Below are positions 32,710-43,837 of a stretch of DNA of 64,000 bases, in pieces. The DNA comes from Aspidapion aeneum. Taxonomy: Eukaryota > Arthropoda > Insecta > Coleoptera > Brentidae. The translations under genes and the position numbers were made by a program. The notes under the pieces are model-generated. The model worked only from the letters and a program-made list of their open reading frames with translations, made no database searches and was not told the origin of the DNA. Every line of letters starts with the position of its first letter. Position 1 is the stretch's first letter. Location: NCBI GenBank assembly GCA_963576565.1, contig OY755047.1:3275501-3339500 (forward strand), given 5' to 3'.

Positions 32710-33317
32710 AAGCGAAACCTCCTATAACCGGACACTCACGCTTTTGTCAATTTTGTCCGCTTATTGGAGGTGTCCGCTTATGAGAGAGAAGTGCGAAATT
32801 TTAATATTTATTTATTAATCATTTCCGCTGCTTGAGTTTTCCCGATATTAAATTTTTCAGCAATCTTTCGTGCTGAAAGATGTTCCTTCTTCGAAACGTT
32901 AAACTAAGAAGTTTTTTACTAGGCGCCTTTTTAAAGAGATCTATTACTAGCCAACTGAACATTAAAAATAAAACACAGCAGGCCCGTTGAATAAAATATG
33001 TTGTAAATACGACAGAAGTAATTAGTTTCCGCATTAAAACGGAAAAAGGTAATTCCCCGGCTGCAAAGTGCGTTGTTGCCAACATACTACATAATATTTA
33101 TGCCCATGTCGTCCCGTTGTCAGAGGTTCGCGTCCGGTTAAGGGACGTCTCAGAATTTTTTTACCAAAAAAATTCTCTGCGTCCGGTTATTAGAGTTTCC
33201 GGTTATAGGAGTAAATTTTACATGTAAAGAAATAGTAAAAAGCTTGGTTCCAATAAATTTGTCCGCCTATAGGAAGTGTCCGCTTAATAGAGGTGTCCGC
33301 AAGGAGAGGTTTCACTT
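32710..33317 (-). mobile_element. pogo-type short element, copy 1
   Basis: A 608-bp element with ends AAGCGAAACCTCCTATAACC and (reversed) AAGTGAAACCTCTCCTTGCG, flanked by TA (32708-32709 and 33318-33319). Subterminal repeats GTCCGCTTAT and CCGGTTAT alternate near both ends. On the minus strand around 32830-32920 are remnants of a CENP-B/pogo-type helix-turn-helix (words like KNLISGKLKQ in one frame, AEKFNIGKTQAAEM in the adjacent frame). These elements derive from pogo/Tigger transposons, but the DDE domain is gone. Confidence 0.82.
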
Positions 33318-33638
33318 TATTTTAAAATATTAAAGCAATAAAATATCCAACAAAATTCGGTTAATTAAAAACTAAACGTTTTAATGATAAAATTGGACAA
33401 AAAGTTTAACTCGAAAATGCAAAAAATTAAATCGGCACTAGATGCAGTCAATAATTTTTTCATTTTCAACCGTTACAAAAAGATTTCAGCTTTTGTAATT
33501 TTGTCATTCAAAACTAATGACAAACCATCAAAAATTTATGAAACAAAACCTATACAATTGAATCGATCAGTAGCCTACGCAGTGATTGGCCTTGGGTGGG
33601 GAGGGTTAGGGGGTATTATTTAACGCTGTACACATAAA
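33318..33638. other. No gene supported
   Basis: Contains a 79-codon frame at 33384-33623 (MIKLDKKFNSKMQKIKS...) with a glycine-rich end and no recognised motif. Not supported as a gene. Confidence 0.3.
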
Positions 33639-33995
33639 CAGTGGTGGCTGGTGACGTTATAAATTGGGGGGGGGGGCAGAAATTTATATGGCATGAAATA
33701 TGAGATAAAAAAACTTTATTTTAGTATTTTCCAAACAAGCAGCTACTTGGTCTAGTTTTTAGTTTATTTGTTTATAGAAAAAGTCCATTCGCCTTTCTTT
33801 TTTATGGCCCCGTAGAGCAACCTCAAAAATCCCACAGAATTTTAAACAGTCTATTAACCTACTAAATATATGTCTAATTTTTGTCACATTTTCATTATTT
33901 TCGGTAATGTTTTGCCTATAGGCACTATTCAATTGGCACCTAATATCAATCTTGCCTAGCAAAGAAAATTCTATGTGGTTATTTAAATTATTATC
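33639..33995 (-). mobile_element. hAT element, family A copy 4 (3' part only)
   Basis: Starts CAGTGGTGGCTGGTGACG, the reverse of the family 3' end, followed by a G-run and AAATTTATATGGCATGAAAT. It then runs back through the transposase segment to GTGGTTATTTAAATTA (about 33990), where similarity to other copies stops. It carries the empty target site of the 21014-22173 element. Confidence 0.75.
33759..33962 (-). pseudogene. hAT transposase fragment (family A)
   Basis: A 67-codon frame: MLGKIDIRCQLNSAYRQNIT, ENNENVTKIRHIFSRLIDCL, KFCGIFEVALRGHKKERRMD. This is the best-preserved piece of the family-A transposase here. It matches the region between the TTF zinc finger and the catalytic core of ZMYM1-like hAT proteins (QLDxAYRxxIxxHNExVxKNRxILxRLID... 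LALRGH). The ATG is internal to the native protein. It lacks everything downstream. Confidence 0.82.
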
Positions 33996-34544
33996 TCATA
34001 TCTCGGTAGATGGCGCTTCTTGCGAGGCTTTTCTCACTATAGATGTGGGATGAGAGTATATAACAGCCCGAAAGCACACCCACCATTCTTTTTACCCGAT
34101 TAGCCACGAGAATTTGTTTAATTTTTAAATTCACGGTTACTAAAATTTACGTTTATTATGTTTTATATGATCTATTTTAGGGGATATATCCACCTTAGCC
34201 CCACCTCGTGCGTATGTCACTGGAGTCTATGAAATCGTATATCACGTCAATTTTTAAGAGCCTGTCTGAACTTTAATTTTTTGTGGGGTAATAGAGTACC
34301 AAAGGCCGTACCTAGGAGGGAACCAACATAATTTATAAAGTGTATTTAAAAAGATTTTTCGCCATTAAAAATAAGAAAAAATGCACAATGCAAAACTTTC
34401 TACCAGTCCCCCAATGAACTTTTTTTCTAGGTACGTCTCTGATAGTACCTGTTAGTTAGCCATCGACAAGCGTACTATAACTATAAGTTTGCTGCTAAAG
34501 TTAAACTTGGGTCAAATCATGGACAGAATCAGTTTTTGTCCAAA
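33996..34544. other. No gene seen
   Basis: Includes hAT-end-like words (GTCACTG at about 34216-34222, and CCGTACCTAGGAGG at about 34304 with CTAGGTACGTC at about 34428) that I could not pair with confidence. Confidence 0.3.
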
Positions 34545-34546
34545 TA

Positions 34547-35147
34547 CTGTGAAACCTCTCCTATTAAGTGGACACTCCCTTTAGGCGGACAAATTTGTTG
34601 GAACCAAGCTTTTCCCTATTTCTTTATACGTAAAATTTACTCCTATAACCGGACACTCTAATAACCAGACACAAACAAATTTTTTTTGTTAAAATATTCT
34701 GAAATCTACCTTAATCGGACGCGAACCTCTAACTACGGGACGGAGCGGTGCACGACATAAGCATAAATATTATGTAGTAGGTATGTTGGCAATAACGCAC
34801 TTTGCAGCCAGGTTTTCCTTTTTCTGTTTTAATTGCGGAGACTAAATACTTCTGTCGTACTTACAACATATTTTATTCGGCGGGACTACTGTGTTTTATT
34901 TTTATTGTTCAGTTGGGTAGTAATAGATCTCTTTGAAATGGAAAAAGGAAGTTGTTAACGTTTCGGAGAAAGAACACCTATCAGGATGAAAGATCGCTGA
35001 CAAATTTAAAATCGGAAAAACTAAAGCAGCGGAAATTGTTAATAAATATATATTAAAATTTCGCAGTTCTCTTTCATAACCGGACACCTCCAATAAGCGG
35101 ACAAAATCGACAAAACCGTGATTGTCCGCTTATAGAAGGTTTCACTG
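34547..35147 (+). mobile_element. pogo-type short element, copy 2
   Basis: A 601-bp element with ends CTGTGAAACCTCTCC and GGTTTCACTG, flanked by TA (34545-34546 and 35148-35149). The HTH remnant lies at about 34955-35050 on the plus strand: VNVSEKEHLSG, a stop, then KIADKFKIGKTKAAEIVNKY, which is the CENP-B-type N-terminal HTH of pogo transposases. Subterminal GGACACTC and CCGGACA repeats match copies 1, 3 and 4. Confidence 0.88.
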
Positions 35148-35149
35148 TA

Positions 35150-35685
35150 TACAAATTATATATCATAATAAAATATTTTTGTAAAATTACGACTTATAAA
35201 GCGTTTCTAATTTAGTAATTTTAATTTATTATTATTTTTGTGTTGTACGTGGATGATTAATTGTAAAATAAATCGCCTCTCAAAATTTTAATTGATTCTA
35301 AACACAAACCGATACAAATATTTATTTATATTTTAATTTTTGCTGCGTCAGGAAGATTGATTTTGGTTTTTTACATTAAAAAAATATGTTCCCTTTATTT
35401 ATTCTACTTGTAAAATATGTTTCATACTCGTATCAACTTTATTTAAATTACCCAGTGGCGTAACTCGACTTAGGCACCATAGGCTTCAGCCTACGGCACC
35501 AGCGGCGTAGAGTAACTCAAGGGGTAGGGAGGTTGAAGGTTAAAAAGGGCGCCCTTAAAAAAATTTGTGGCCAAAAAAGAAGTAGGTCATCCATATAACA
35601 AACTTTAGTTTACTTTCTTTTTATTAGACAGCCGATCTGCTTAATAAAGCTTAGGGAACGGAAACGTTAACAACTACCATTTTTT
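35150..35685. other. No gene seen; possible hAT start
   Basis: CAGTGGCGTAACTCGAC at 35453 looks like a hAT left end, but I found no partner. A direct echo GGCACCATAGGC/GGCACCAGCGGC follows. No coding. Confidence 0.3.
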
Positions 35686-36025
35686 TACGCAAACTAAGAA
35701 GTTTTTTACTAGACGCCATTTCCAAGACATCGATTACTACCCAACTGAAAAATAAAAATAAAACACAGCAGTCCCTTCGAATACAATAAGTTGTAAATAC
35801 GACAGAAGTATATAGTCTCCGCATTAAAACGGAAAGAGGTAATTCCCCTCATGTCTTGCAGCGCTCCGTTTCGTTGTTACAGGTTCGCGTCCGGTTATTA
35901 GAGTGTCCGGTTATAGCAGTGAATTTTACATGTCAAGAAATAGGGAAAAGCTTGGTCCCAACAAATCTGTCCACCTAAAGGGAGTGTCGGCTTAATAGAC
36001 CTGTCAGCAAGGAGAGGTTTCACCG
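35686..36025 (-). mobile_element. pogo-type short element, copy 3 (truncated)
   Basis: It matches copy 1 from AAGAAGTTTTTTACTAG to the terminus GGTTTCACCG, followed by TA. The HTH side and the other terminus are missing. Confidence 0.8.
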
Positions 36026-36211
36026 TATTAAAATAATAATTAAAAATATAATTTTGTTTTTTTCTTCCTGGTAATCGGTCGTCAAACTAAATTTTTGTTG
36101 GGTTGGTGTATAGCAAGAGATGATATTATAGAGTCCGGCCCTCGAAGAAAACACTTCTTATATGCTCTGGCCTTTGTTCGCGTAGGCCACAAGGCGACAT
36201 AATATTGTAGA

Positions 36212-36520
36212 CAGGGCCGTACCCAGGTAAAAGTTTCGGGGAGTCATTCAAAAATTTCAATAAAAAAATTGACATATTGTGCAATTTTTATGTATTATTT
36301 GTGTTCCTGAGAAATCTCTTTTAACACACTTGATCCCTTGATCATCTTTTAAGTACGGCTGTTTGCAAAAAATTCTACTCACAGGCGGTGCGTGCGTGTA
36401 TAACTTCTGAACTAAAGAAAATTTGACATTTTACAAAAAAACAGAACGGGTTTTAAAAACATATATTATCAAGTTAGAAAAAGTGGGGGCCACCCTGACT
36501 CCCCCGATGCGCCGTCGCTG
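36212..36520. mobile_element. Probable 309-bp hAT-like MITE
   Basis: It starts CAGGGCCGTACCCAGG and ends GCGCCGTCGCTG, with flanks ATTGTAGA (36204-36211) and ATTGTACT (36521-36528), matching at six of eight positions. The CAGGGCCGTACCCAGG terminus is of hAT type. The right end matches it weakly, so confidence is moderate. Confidence 0.45.
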
Positions 36521-36699
36521 ATTGTACTAGAAAATTAAAGCTCAGGCGTGGTGGTTTTAAAAAACACCATGATACTTGGGACAAGGAATAAAAAGATAAA
36601 ATTTACTTGCCGGAAACCAAGCAAATCATTTACTTTAGACAGGTACATTTCTAGTCTGCTTAATTTAAATCTACACTTTCTATCTATCTATTTAATTAG

Positions 36700-37530
36700 C
36701 CTTCTTTGATACATCTTTGGACATATGCCTCCCCCAATATCTTCCACTATTCTCTGTCTGTCCATGTTCATCCATCTAGTTCCCGTATGTTTCTTCAAAT
36801 CGTCCGCTCATCTCATTTGAGGTCTTCCCCTACTTCTTTTATTTTCCCAAGGTCTCCAGTTTACAATATATTTGTTCCATTCGATCGTCTTTCTGTCTGA
36901 TATTATGACTGGTAAAATTCAATTTTAATTTTGCTACTTCTCCTCTGACATCCCTTACTTTTGTTTTATTTCTTATCCATTTATTATTTTTTCTATCTGT
37001 TAGCTTTACATGTAACATTTTTCTTTCCAAGGATCAAGAGCTTTTGTTATCTTATCCATGCTTAATTTTATAAGCGTCAAGGTCTGGGATCAATATGAAT
37101 ATGAATACAGGAAGAAAACATTGGTTATACACTTTCATTTTGAGGTACTGAGTATATTTATTATTTTTCAATATGTAGCTTAATTTACCGAATGCTGCCC
37201 TGGCCAATCTTACTCGTCTCTTGATTTTAGCTGTTGGGATTTCTTGTTTAAGTTTAATAATTTGTCCCAGATAGGTATATATTCCTTTACTTGTTCTATT
37301 TTTTCTTGGTTTTTTTATGTCTTTGTTATGATTTCAGTTTCAGTGTAGTTCATACTCAAGCCTATATTTTAATTTGCTGTATCCAGTTCTTCCAGCATTT
37401 TTATCAGTTCTTCTTTCTTATCTGTTATTAAGGCGATATTATTAGCTTATTTTAGCTGGTTCAAGTATTGTCGGCCTACTTTGATGCCTATTTCTTCCCA
37501 ATCTAAGTTTTTTTAACGATATTTAAACTA
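36700..37530 (-). pseudogene. RTE-like LINE ORF2 C-terminal fragment, second family
   Basis: Open part 36839-37030: MERKMLHVKLTDRKNNKWIR, NKTKVRDVRGEVAKLKLNFT, SHNIRQKDDRMEQIYCKLET. The pattern (IRxxTKVxDVxxxVAKLKWxxAGHxxRxxDxRW) is the post-RT region of RTE-type LINEs. Downstream in other frames come GRPQMRWADDLKK-like pieces and MDRQRMEWK (36700-36800). Upstream, toward 37530, are the thumb segment (YLGQIIKLKQEIPTAKIKRR-like) and traces of the palm. It is a different family from the GHVQR-type copies and matches 53826-54110. Confidence 0.75.
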
Positions 37531-37755
37531 ATTTTTCTCTTTAAAATTTTATTACCACCTTTTCCGTTGCTAAGCATCCCCACACAAAGATGCGTCATAT
37601 AAACGACGCGTCGCGACGTCCGTGGGTAAGTCCGTCGGTCTGTGCTTACTCCGCATGATTTCCAAACTTCATAGACTGACTATACTAACTTCTTCACCGG
37701 TATATTTTCACCTTCCTCGAAAAAAAATAACCCGAAAATGTGTTATTTGCGTGTA

Positions 37756-37840
37756 CAGTGAAACCTCTCCTTGCGGACACCTCTATTAAGCGGACACTCC
37801 CTTTAGGCGGACAAATTTATTGAAACCAATCTTTGACCAC
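37756..37840 (+). mobile_element. pogo-type element end, copy 4 (fragment)
   Basis: TA then CAGTGAAACCTCTCCTTGCG, AAGCGGACACTCCCTTTAGG and GGACAAATTTATTG: an intact left terminus of the pogo-type family. It is cut off after about 85 bp. Confidence 0.8.
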
Positions 37841-38094
37841 GCCTCAAATGAACGTACACATACGTACGCTAGCTCAGCCTCGCCTCGAAGCATGCGAGTG
37901 CTGCCTTAAATTATTAGGCTCCTTATACCCGGTTTCCATATATGCGTGCTCACCCTGATTCAAAAAACGCATCAGGTGATGCTGCATTTAAAACCGGTGC
38001 AAATCCATGTTCGGTCACGTGATGTGTTTTTAAATCACGCATAGGTGGATACTAGGCTTTAAGATTATTTTTTGTTATTATTATGTCAGTTTAA
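37841..38094. repeat. GC-richer block with repeat of 52515-52600
   Basis: GATTCAAAAAACGCATCA and TGCAAATCCATG have counterparts near 52533-52580 (GATTCAAAAAACGTATCA, CCATGGATTTGCA). It is a short dispersed repeat of unknown type. No gene. Confidence 0.4.
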
Positions 38095-39060
38095 AACATT
38101 TTTCTACGTTGTCCGACGCCTATTCTCCACCTTCTTCGATCCTGACAATCATCTTCTGTCAGATTTTTTTGACTCATTGATCTTTGGATTGACTGTTGCC
38201 ATTTTAGTTTAGGAAAGTTTTTTTCTGCACCCTATTGGTTGCCATTCTAGTTCATCCTGGAACGGTATCATATGCTTTTTGTAGGTCCACAAAGGTAACA
38301 TGAGTCTCTATATTTCTGGCGCTCCTTTTCTCAATTACTTGTTTAAGACAAAAAACATTATCACTACAAGATCTGCCTGCACGAAACACACTTTGCTCTT
38401 CTTCTTGTTGTTCATGAAAATCATTCAAGAATCCTACCGTACAATCTACTTAGAGTACTGGTTACTGAAATTCCTCTGTAATTGTTGCAATCCAGCTTGT
38501 TTCCTTTTTTATGTATTGAGGATATGAATGCAATTTTTCAATCATCAGGTATTGGATGTCCGTTTATGCATTGATTGATAATATTATGTGAGATTTTCTA
38601 TATTTGAGCATTTCAGCATATATTCCTCCAGATCTGCTAGCTTTTCCGGATTTAAGCTTTTTGATGCTACTCTTTACCATTTCTTTTTCGATGATTACTT
38701 CCTCTCCATGTACTCGGAGAGGCTGCCAGATATTCGGGTCTCGACTCCTGCAGCAGTCCCTTGTAGTGTTTTGTCCATTGTTCTGGTTTGATGATCTGGA
38801 TGTTTACTTTTTCTTTTGTTGGGTTTTTTACTGTAGAAATGAATTTCTATACTTCAGAACTCTGCCTAGCACCTACGTGGGTATTTATATCGTGGCAATT
38901 GCGCTCGAACATTTCATTTTTTTCTTTGCGTATCAAAGTCTTAGCTGTCTTCTGGTTTCCCTGTAGATTTCTAGGTCTCTTTGCTCTTTAGTACTGAGCC
39001 ATTTCAAGTATGTGCGTTTTTTCTCTTTGACCATTTCCTGTACCTTTAAGATTAGCAGTA
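38095..39060 (-). pseudogene. RTE-like LINE fragment with internal deletion
   Basis: From 39060 downwards: VKEKKRTYLKWLSTKEQRDL, EIYRETRRQ (linker before the RT), then VIIEKEMVKSSIKKLKSGKA and GGIYAEML, LDDWK, NPTF and ACRSCSDNVF, LKQVIEKRSARNIETHVTFV, DLQKAYDTVP. At about 38250 it jumps straight to the 3' end (NRxG and EWQQSIQRSMSQKNLTED), removing the ADD box and thumb. Several frameshifts. It belongs to the same family as 24042-25400 and supplies the N-terminal linker missing there. Confidence 0.8.
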
Positions 39061-40427
39061 TATATAAATTTAAACTCTCGCTGCCTATATGATTGAGGAA
39101 GCTATGGGAAAGCTATAGCTGGCATCGATAGCTATAGCTGTCTTCAGTCCCGTCCCGATCCTCGCCGAGAAGAGGAGCGCACTTTTTTCAGCTCTGTGAA
39201 CGCTCTATTAGAACGCTTCCTAGCTTCCGCGTAAGAAAATTGACTCTTAAACTTTCCCTTATTTAAAAAACAAAATATTTAAAAAAAAACTCGATTTTTT
39301 TGGACTATTACTACAGTTTTTTGTATGAAAAAGAAAAAGGATTTCTGGGATATTTATGGACGTTTGAATCTTGTTTTAAAAAAGTAAGTTTGATGTTGTT
39401 TTTCTGTGTAGCAAAGGGTATGTTTATTCTTATATTTTCAGAGCGTAACAAAATTTTGGAAAAGCTTTTTTCCATGCGAAAAAATCGCTCCTAAACTACT
39501 ACTTTGTAGTCCTCCATGCTTCTACCCATCTCCCATCCTGTCATTCCCCCCCCCCCCCATTGAAAAAACCATACTCGCATTATTTTATCAAATGCCCTAT
39601 ATTTGATTTCAAAAATTATTTCTGCACACGCTTTAAGACTTTTTACAACACCATTTAACTAGTTTCCCCCTCCCTCTCTCCTACCCCACCTTTACTCAAT
39701 GGAAGGTAAAAAAACTACACGTACTTTTTGGGTCACTCTAAATGGTGGTGCTTTTTATAAGGCTGAATAAGAATTAAACCTAAAATTTGGAAATAAAAAA
39801 ATTATATAAAAAAAAACACCCAACTGCTCAGGGTTGGATGGGACAGGCGGGCAGCCGGGCAAATGCCCGGTGGGCCGGTACAATTTAGGACCGGTTGGGC
39901 CGCTGGCCCGATGTACCTATTCCAAATTATTAATATTTATTTTTGTATATTTGACAAACGAACTAATTAAAACATTAAACATTTAAATTTAAAAAAATCT
40001 GTTGTAGTAACTACAGGCCTGCGTTACTCGTTTGATTGTCACAGTTACTTTTATTAAAATAAGTATAATGTATCAAGGAGATAATGTGATATGTATCAAG
40101 GAGATAATATCCAGAAGAAAAAATCGGGAGATTAAAAAACTGTAATAAAAATATTGTCCAATTTTTTTTCTTATTTGTGTTGCTGTTGTGAAATCTCTTT
40201 TAGCACACTTTGTTGACTATTTTGGTGGGGATTGATCCCCCTGATCTCCTCCTTCGGTACGACCTTGCCAATATCTCATATCTTAGTTGCGAAAGGTCAT
40301 TTTTGGTGCTAAAATACATTAAAAAAATCTAAGAAATCGATTAACCCATTGAAAAATCGGTATTGGGTCCAATTCAAATTAAGGAGATCATAGATAAAAC
40401 TGCAGCATCAAGTTCATTATTAAGAAA
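39061..40427. other. No gene seen; hAT-end-like GC block
   Basis: At 39100-39160, AGCTATAGCTG words repeat. A C-run occurs at about 39546-39560. At 39830-39915 a GC-rich block (CAGGGTTGGATGGGACAGG, CCGGGCAAATGCCCGGTGGG) looks like a hAT left end, but I found no partner end. The 64-codon frame at 39300 has no motif. Confidence 0.35.
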
Positions 40428-40466
40428 GTCATTACCACGGATCACCTGGTGATCCGTGGTCATTAC
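40428..40466. mobile_element. Tiny palindromic element (23 bp) with perfect 8-bp duplication
   Basis: CACGGATCACC (40436-40446), one T, then GGTGATCCGTG (40448-40458). GTCATTAC flanks it on both sides (40428-40435 and 40459-40466). The arms are identical to those at 25450-25479. It looks like a transposon reduced to its two terminal repeats. Confidence 0.75.
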
Positions 40467-42280
40467 CATATGAAAAATTAGCATTCCTGCTCTGCCCCCG
40501 GTAGTTAAAAGGGCGCAAGTGACAAAAGTGTGATTCGGAAAAAAACGACTACAAAATTTTAATTGTTTGTAAGGCTATACCTACTACAGTTACTGCTATT
40601 TGTTTTTTTTTTTTTTTAATTTTAATACATAGGACATGATGGAAAATTCGTCGAGACCAAAAACCTAAATTCGAAAAAAAATTACTTGCAGCCTTTTAAC
40701 TAACGGGGGCAGTGCGTGCTGTTGTATGTTGAAATTTTGTACGTTTTTATTTTTTTTATAGTTTTCAGTTTGTAAAAAAATTAGATATTAATTATGTTAA
40801 TAGGTAGGGTTTAATATAGGCATACAGAATATAAAACTTTACAAACATATCTAGAGCAGTAGCACAGATATTAATAAAAAAGGAGATTTTCTGAAAGTCT
40901 TTAAACACCTTGTATCTCACAAGTTAGGATGTTTAGGACATGCATACATATGTTTATATAAAGTTTTTTTTTCTCAAAATGCAAATTACATCCTTTAAAA
41001 TTAGCATGTTATTTAAGAACAAAATCTCCATAATATCAAGAACAAAAATAACACAATATGGCTTCGTTTTCTTTGCCGTAAAATTTTTGTGCCGAAGCGA
41101 GGGCCGAATAAAAAAAAATTGACAGGGCCGGTTTGTTTGAGCCCATTTAACCCTGCAACTGATAAATCCTTAGCTTTTTTTACATGAAATGTTTTTGTTT
41201 TGATATATTTATCTGTAGCCTTATGGGGGCAAACTTCGTCCGAAAACTTAACATTTGACAACACTGATATCGCGTTTTTTGCCCAAATCTTTGTTCTAAT
41301 AGAAATAGAAAACGAGCAAGCAGAACGAGTCGAAATTTTGAGGGGTAGTGTTTTAAAGCATTTTTAACAACCGTATCTTAGCAGTTTTTCGCAAAATCAT
41401 TTTATTCAAAAAATATAAAAAAATTTATGGCTAAAACACAACAAATATTTCAAAACAATGTTTGGCATTTCAGTAGCCTAATTGTGTTATAGAAAACTGT
41501 AGCGAAATTGTTTCGATTTTTGTATTTTTTGGAAATGTACAAAAGAAAATCAAAAATCTAACAAGATACGTTTGAAGATTTTTAAAAAATCTTGCATATG
41601 AACAGAAATAATATTTCAACTAGTTTTTTATAGAAGAGATCTATTAGGATTTACAAAAGCGTGCTAAATTTTATATTTGATCCAGGACACCAAATCAGAC
41701 AAGAGCCATCAACCTCTTGACTGAAGCGCCACCCCCATATACCGGGGGCAAGTCAATTCAATTGAGAAAATTTAACTAAGATCACGTGACCCGGATTTTC
41801 ACATTTTCAGATATTTTGAAAAAATAAAATATCGTTTAATATAAGTTAATATAAGTTAAATGATTATTAGTATGTATTTAAAGACATACAATTTTTTCTA
41901 TTTACAAAACGTTTTTTTAAGGGCGGGCCATAGCGTAACAAACAAAATCACGGGATTACGAACCAATTTATAAGATAGGTTTTGATAATTAGTATATTGC
42001 TCAGTTAACAGAAGCTTGTGCTACACTCGCTGAGTTGAAAATAAAGCCCTTTTCATTTATTTATTTATTTATTACATAACAAGAGAAGAAAGTGACAAAT
42101 TTCACACGAGCGTGAGAAAGTTACTTTCTGTCGAGTTATGGACGCTATTTTTCCTACGAACACTGTTGAACTATACTAGTTTTTGTAAAAATTGGTGTTT
42201 AATTTTGCGTAAATCAAATGAAACTGCTTTTCCGTACGTGTGGGAAAGTAGTTAGCAACACTTTGTTTGAAACTCGTAGA
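40467..42280. other. No gene seen; LINE-like 3' tail
   Basis: Mostly AT-rich and unrecognised. At 42030-42075, GAAAATAAAGCCC followed by a TTTA microsatellite resembles the 3' tail of a CR1/Jockey-like LINE, but no coding precedes it. Confidence 0.35.
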
Positions 42281-42763
42281 CAATGATTGTGTAGAAATAA
42301 AATTTCGGACTTCCATTGTCTTTATTTATTTTAAAACACGACGTTTCGGTTAGTAAGTATCTCTAACCGTTATCAAGTGTAAACTAAACAATCTAGTCTC
42401 TAGGCTACTACTTATACTACTTGGTGTGCAGTCAGGTGTGACGGCCCACCCCCTTTTTAATCGTAAGACGCCTGTTTTTCTTAAGGAGTGGTTTCCATAT
42501 GTTTGGTATGTCCGTGCTTGGTTGACTGAAAACTTCTTTATTCTGCATTATAAACGCAGCTTCAATAAACTTTCGTTTTCGCCAATGCGACTCCTTATGT
42601 AAAACTGTAGCTTCTGACCACTGAATCCTGTGATCATGTGACCATGCATGATCTGCTAAACCGGATTTTTCAATATCCCCTAATTGGGTACTTTTATATA
42701 ACCGAAACGTCGTGTTTTAAAATAAATAAAGACAATGGAAGTCCGTAATTTTATTTCTAGTTA
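42281..42763 (-). mobile_element. Penelope-like retroelement fragment with inverted terminal repeats
   Basis: Left 42281-42383 and right 42700-42763 are inverted copies of the terminal repeat (TAGAAATAAAATTTCGGAC; GACAATGGAAGTCCG; AAAACACGACGTTTCGGTTA and complements). Between them on the minus strand is the end of a Penelope-type ORF (42432-42701). Inverted or partial terminal repeats and 5' truncation are usual for this class. The terminal repeat includes CTTGATAACGGTTAG and CTAACCGAAAC, a 6-bp stem ahead of GAAAC, which recalls stem II of the hammerhead motifs known from Penelope-like elements. The core before it is not canonical. Confidence 0.82.
42432..42701 (-). pseudogene. Penelope-like ORF C-terminus (GIY-YIG region)
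   Basis: An 89-codon open stretch: LYKSTQLGDIEKSGLADHAW, SHDHRIQWSEATVLHKESHW, RKRKFIEAAFIMQNKEVFSQ, PSTDIPNIWKPLLKKNRR, ending at TGA 42434-42432. The order (S-x-LADHAW...DHRIxW...A-x-VL...E-x-HWRKRKxxEAxxI) is the C-terminal half of the GIY-YIG endonuclease domain that follows the reverse transcriptase in Penelope-like elements. The conserved E of xEAxxI is present. The RT domain and the GIY-YIG start are absent. The stop codon looks native. It is outside the set of longest ORFs because it has no ATG. Confidence 0.85.
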
Positions 42764-43768
42764 GCAACACATGTGCGAAAAAGTATAGTGACAGTTAAAC
42801 ACTTTCCATACATGTGCCGAAGTACTGGAAGTACTTGTAACACATGTGCGAAAAAAACTCTGCACACGGATGAAATTTAATGTTTTCTGAGGATGCAAAT
42901 CGTGTAAAATCCAACATTTTCATATGTGGTCGCAGGAAATAGTAATTTACCTAACCAGTGCGGAAGACGCACCCACATTCGTTAAGTATGTAGGTAAAAT
43001 ATTTTTTCTACGAGGTTGTGGAAACAAAAATAAAGTACGACAATAACAACAACTTATTTACTATATTTAATTTACAATGATTGCCGAAAACTTTACTTCT
43101 TAGTTAATCACAGAACACCAAGGGGGCTTCTTATCCTGTGCAGCATCTGTGGATCAGGAGATTTTCGTTTTTATATTCTGGATCAATGATATCGGAAGGT
43201 CTTTAAATATATTTTGCTCTGGATGTATTTGGAGGCAGGCTCATAGTAACATTATGTGTTCCATCCTATTGTAGTCTTCTTCGGGATTATCGGTATTTTC
43301 TATCACAGTAAATAAACACTTTTTTCTATTTTTATTTATAAGATGAAATGTCATCCCCTGGTTTTTGTCAATTGTTATTTACTCTATTCCTTTATTTTTT
43401 CTGTTGCTATTGAAAAACTAGCCGCCCACTTGTGTTTTTAGGCAAAAATTAACGTCAGTGTCAAACTGAAAATGTGTTGTTTTTTGTCATCCCTAAAATT
43501 TTAGTAAGGCCCACAATTTAGAAACCGAATAGGTGTCCCTAGGACTCTAATATGTAGTGCCACCTATTGACTGATATTTAAATATTTTGCCTTGTTGTCT
43601 TTTGCTTAAAAAATTGGCTGAATCGAATTTGTCGCCTTATGAGCGACATGGTAAACATTTGTGCGCAACACTCCGATTTTTTTTTTTTTACTGACTCAAA
43701 ATTCTGCCCCTACTATGTTGTTTTGACACGATCCGCCGCTGGGTTTAAAGCCCATTCTAGATTTGTGA
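42764..43768. other. No gene seen
   Basis: AT-rich. GATCCGCCGCTGG at about 43730 looks like a lone hAT end. I cannot support any reading frame. Confidence 0.35.
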
Positions 43769-43837
43769 TCAAGTATAGCAGATAGAAAAGAACTGTATTT
43801 TTTTAATAAAATTTAAAAAAAAGCTCTCTATACCTAC

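Noticed and set aside
36706..36900. Plus-strand 64-codon frame
   Set aside because: It is the shadow of the minus-strand RTE-like coding sequence (36700-37530).
38588..38991. Plus-strand overlapping frames of up to 120 codons
   Set aside because: Antisense of the RTE-like linker and RT region, which reads clearly on the minus strand.
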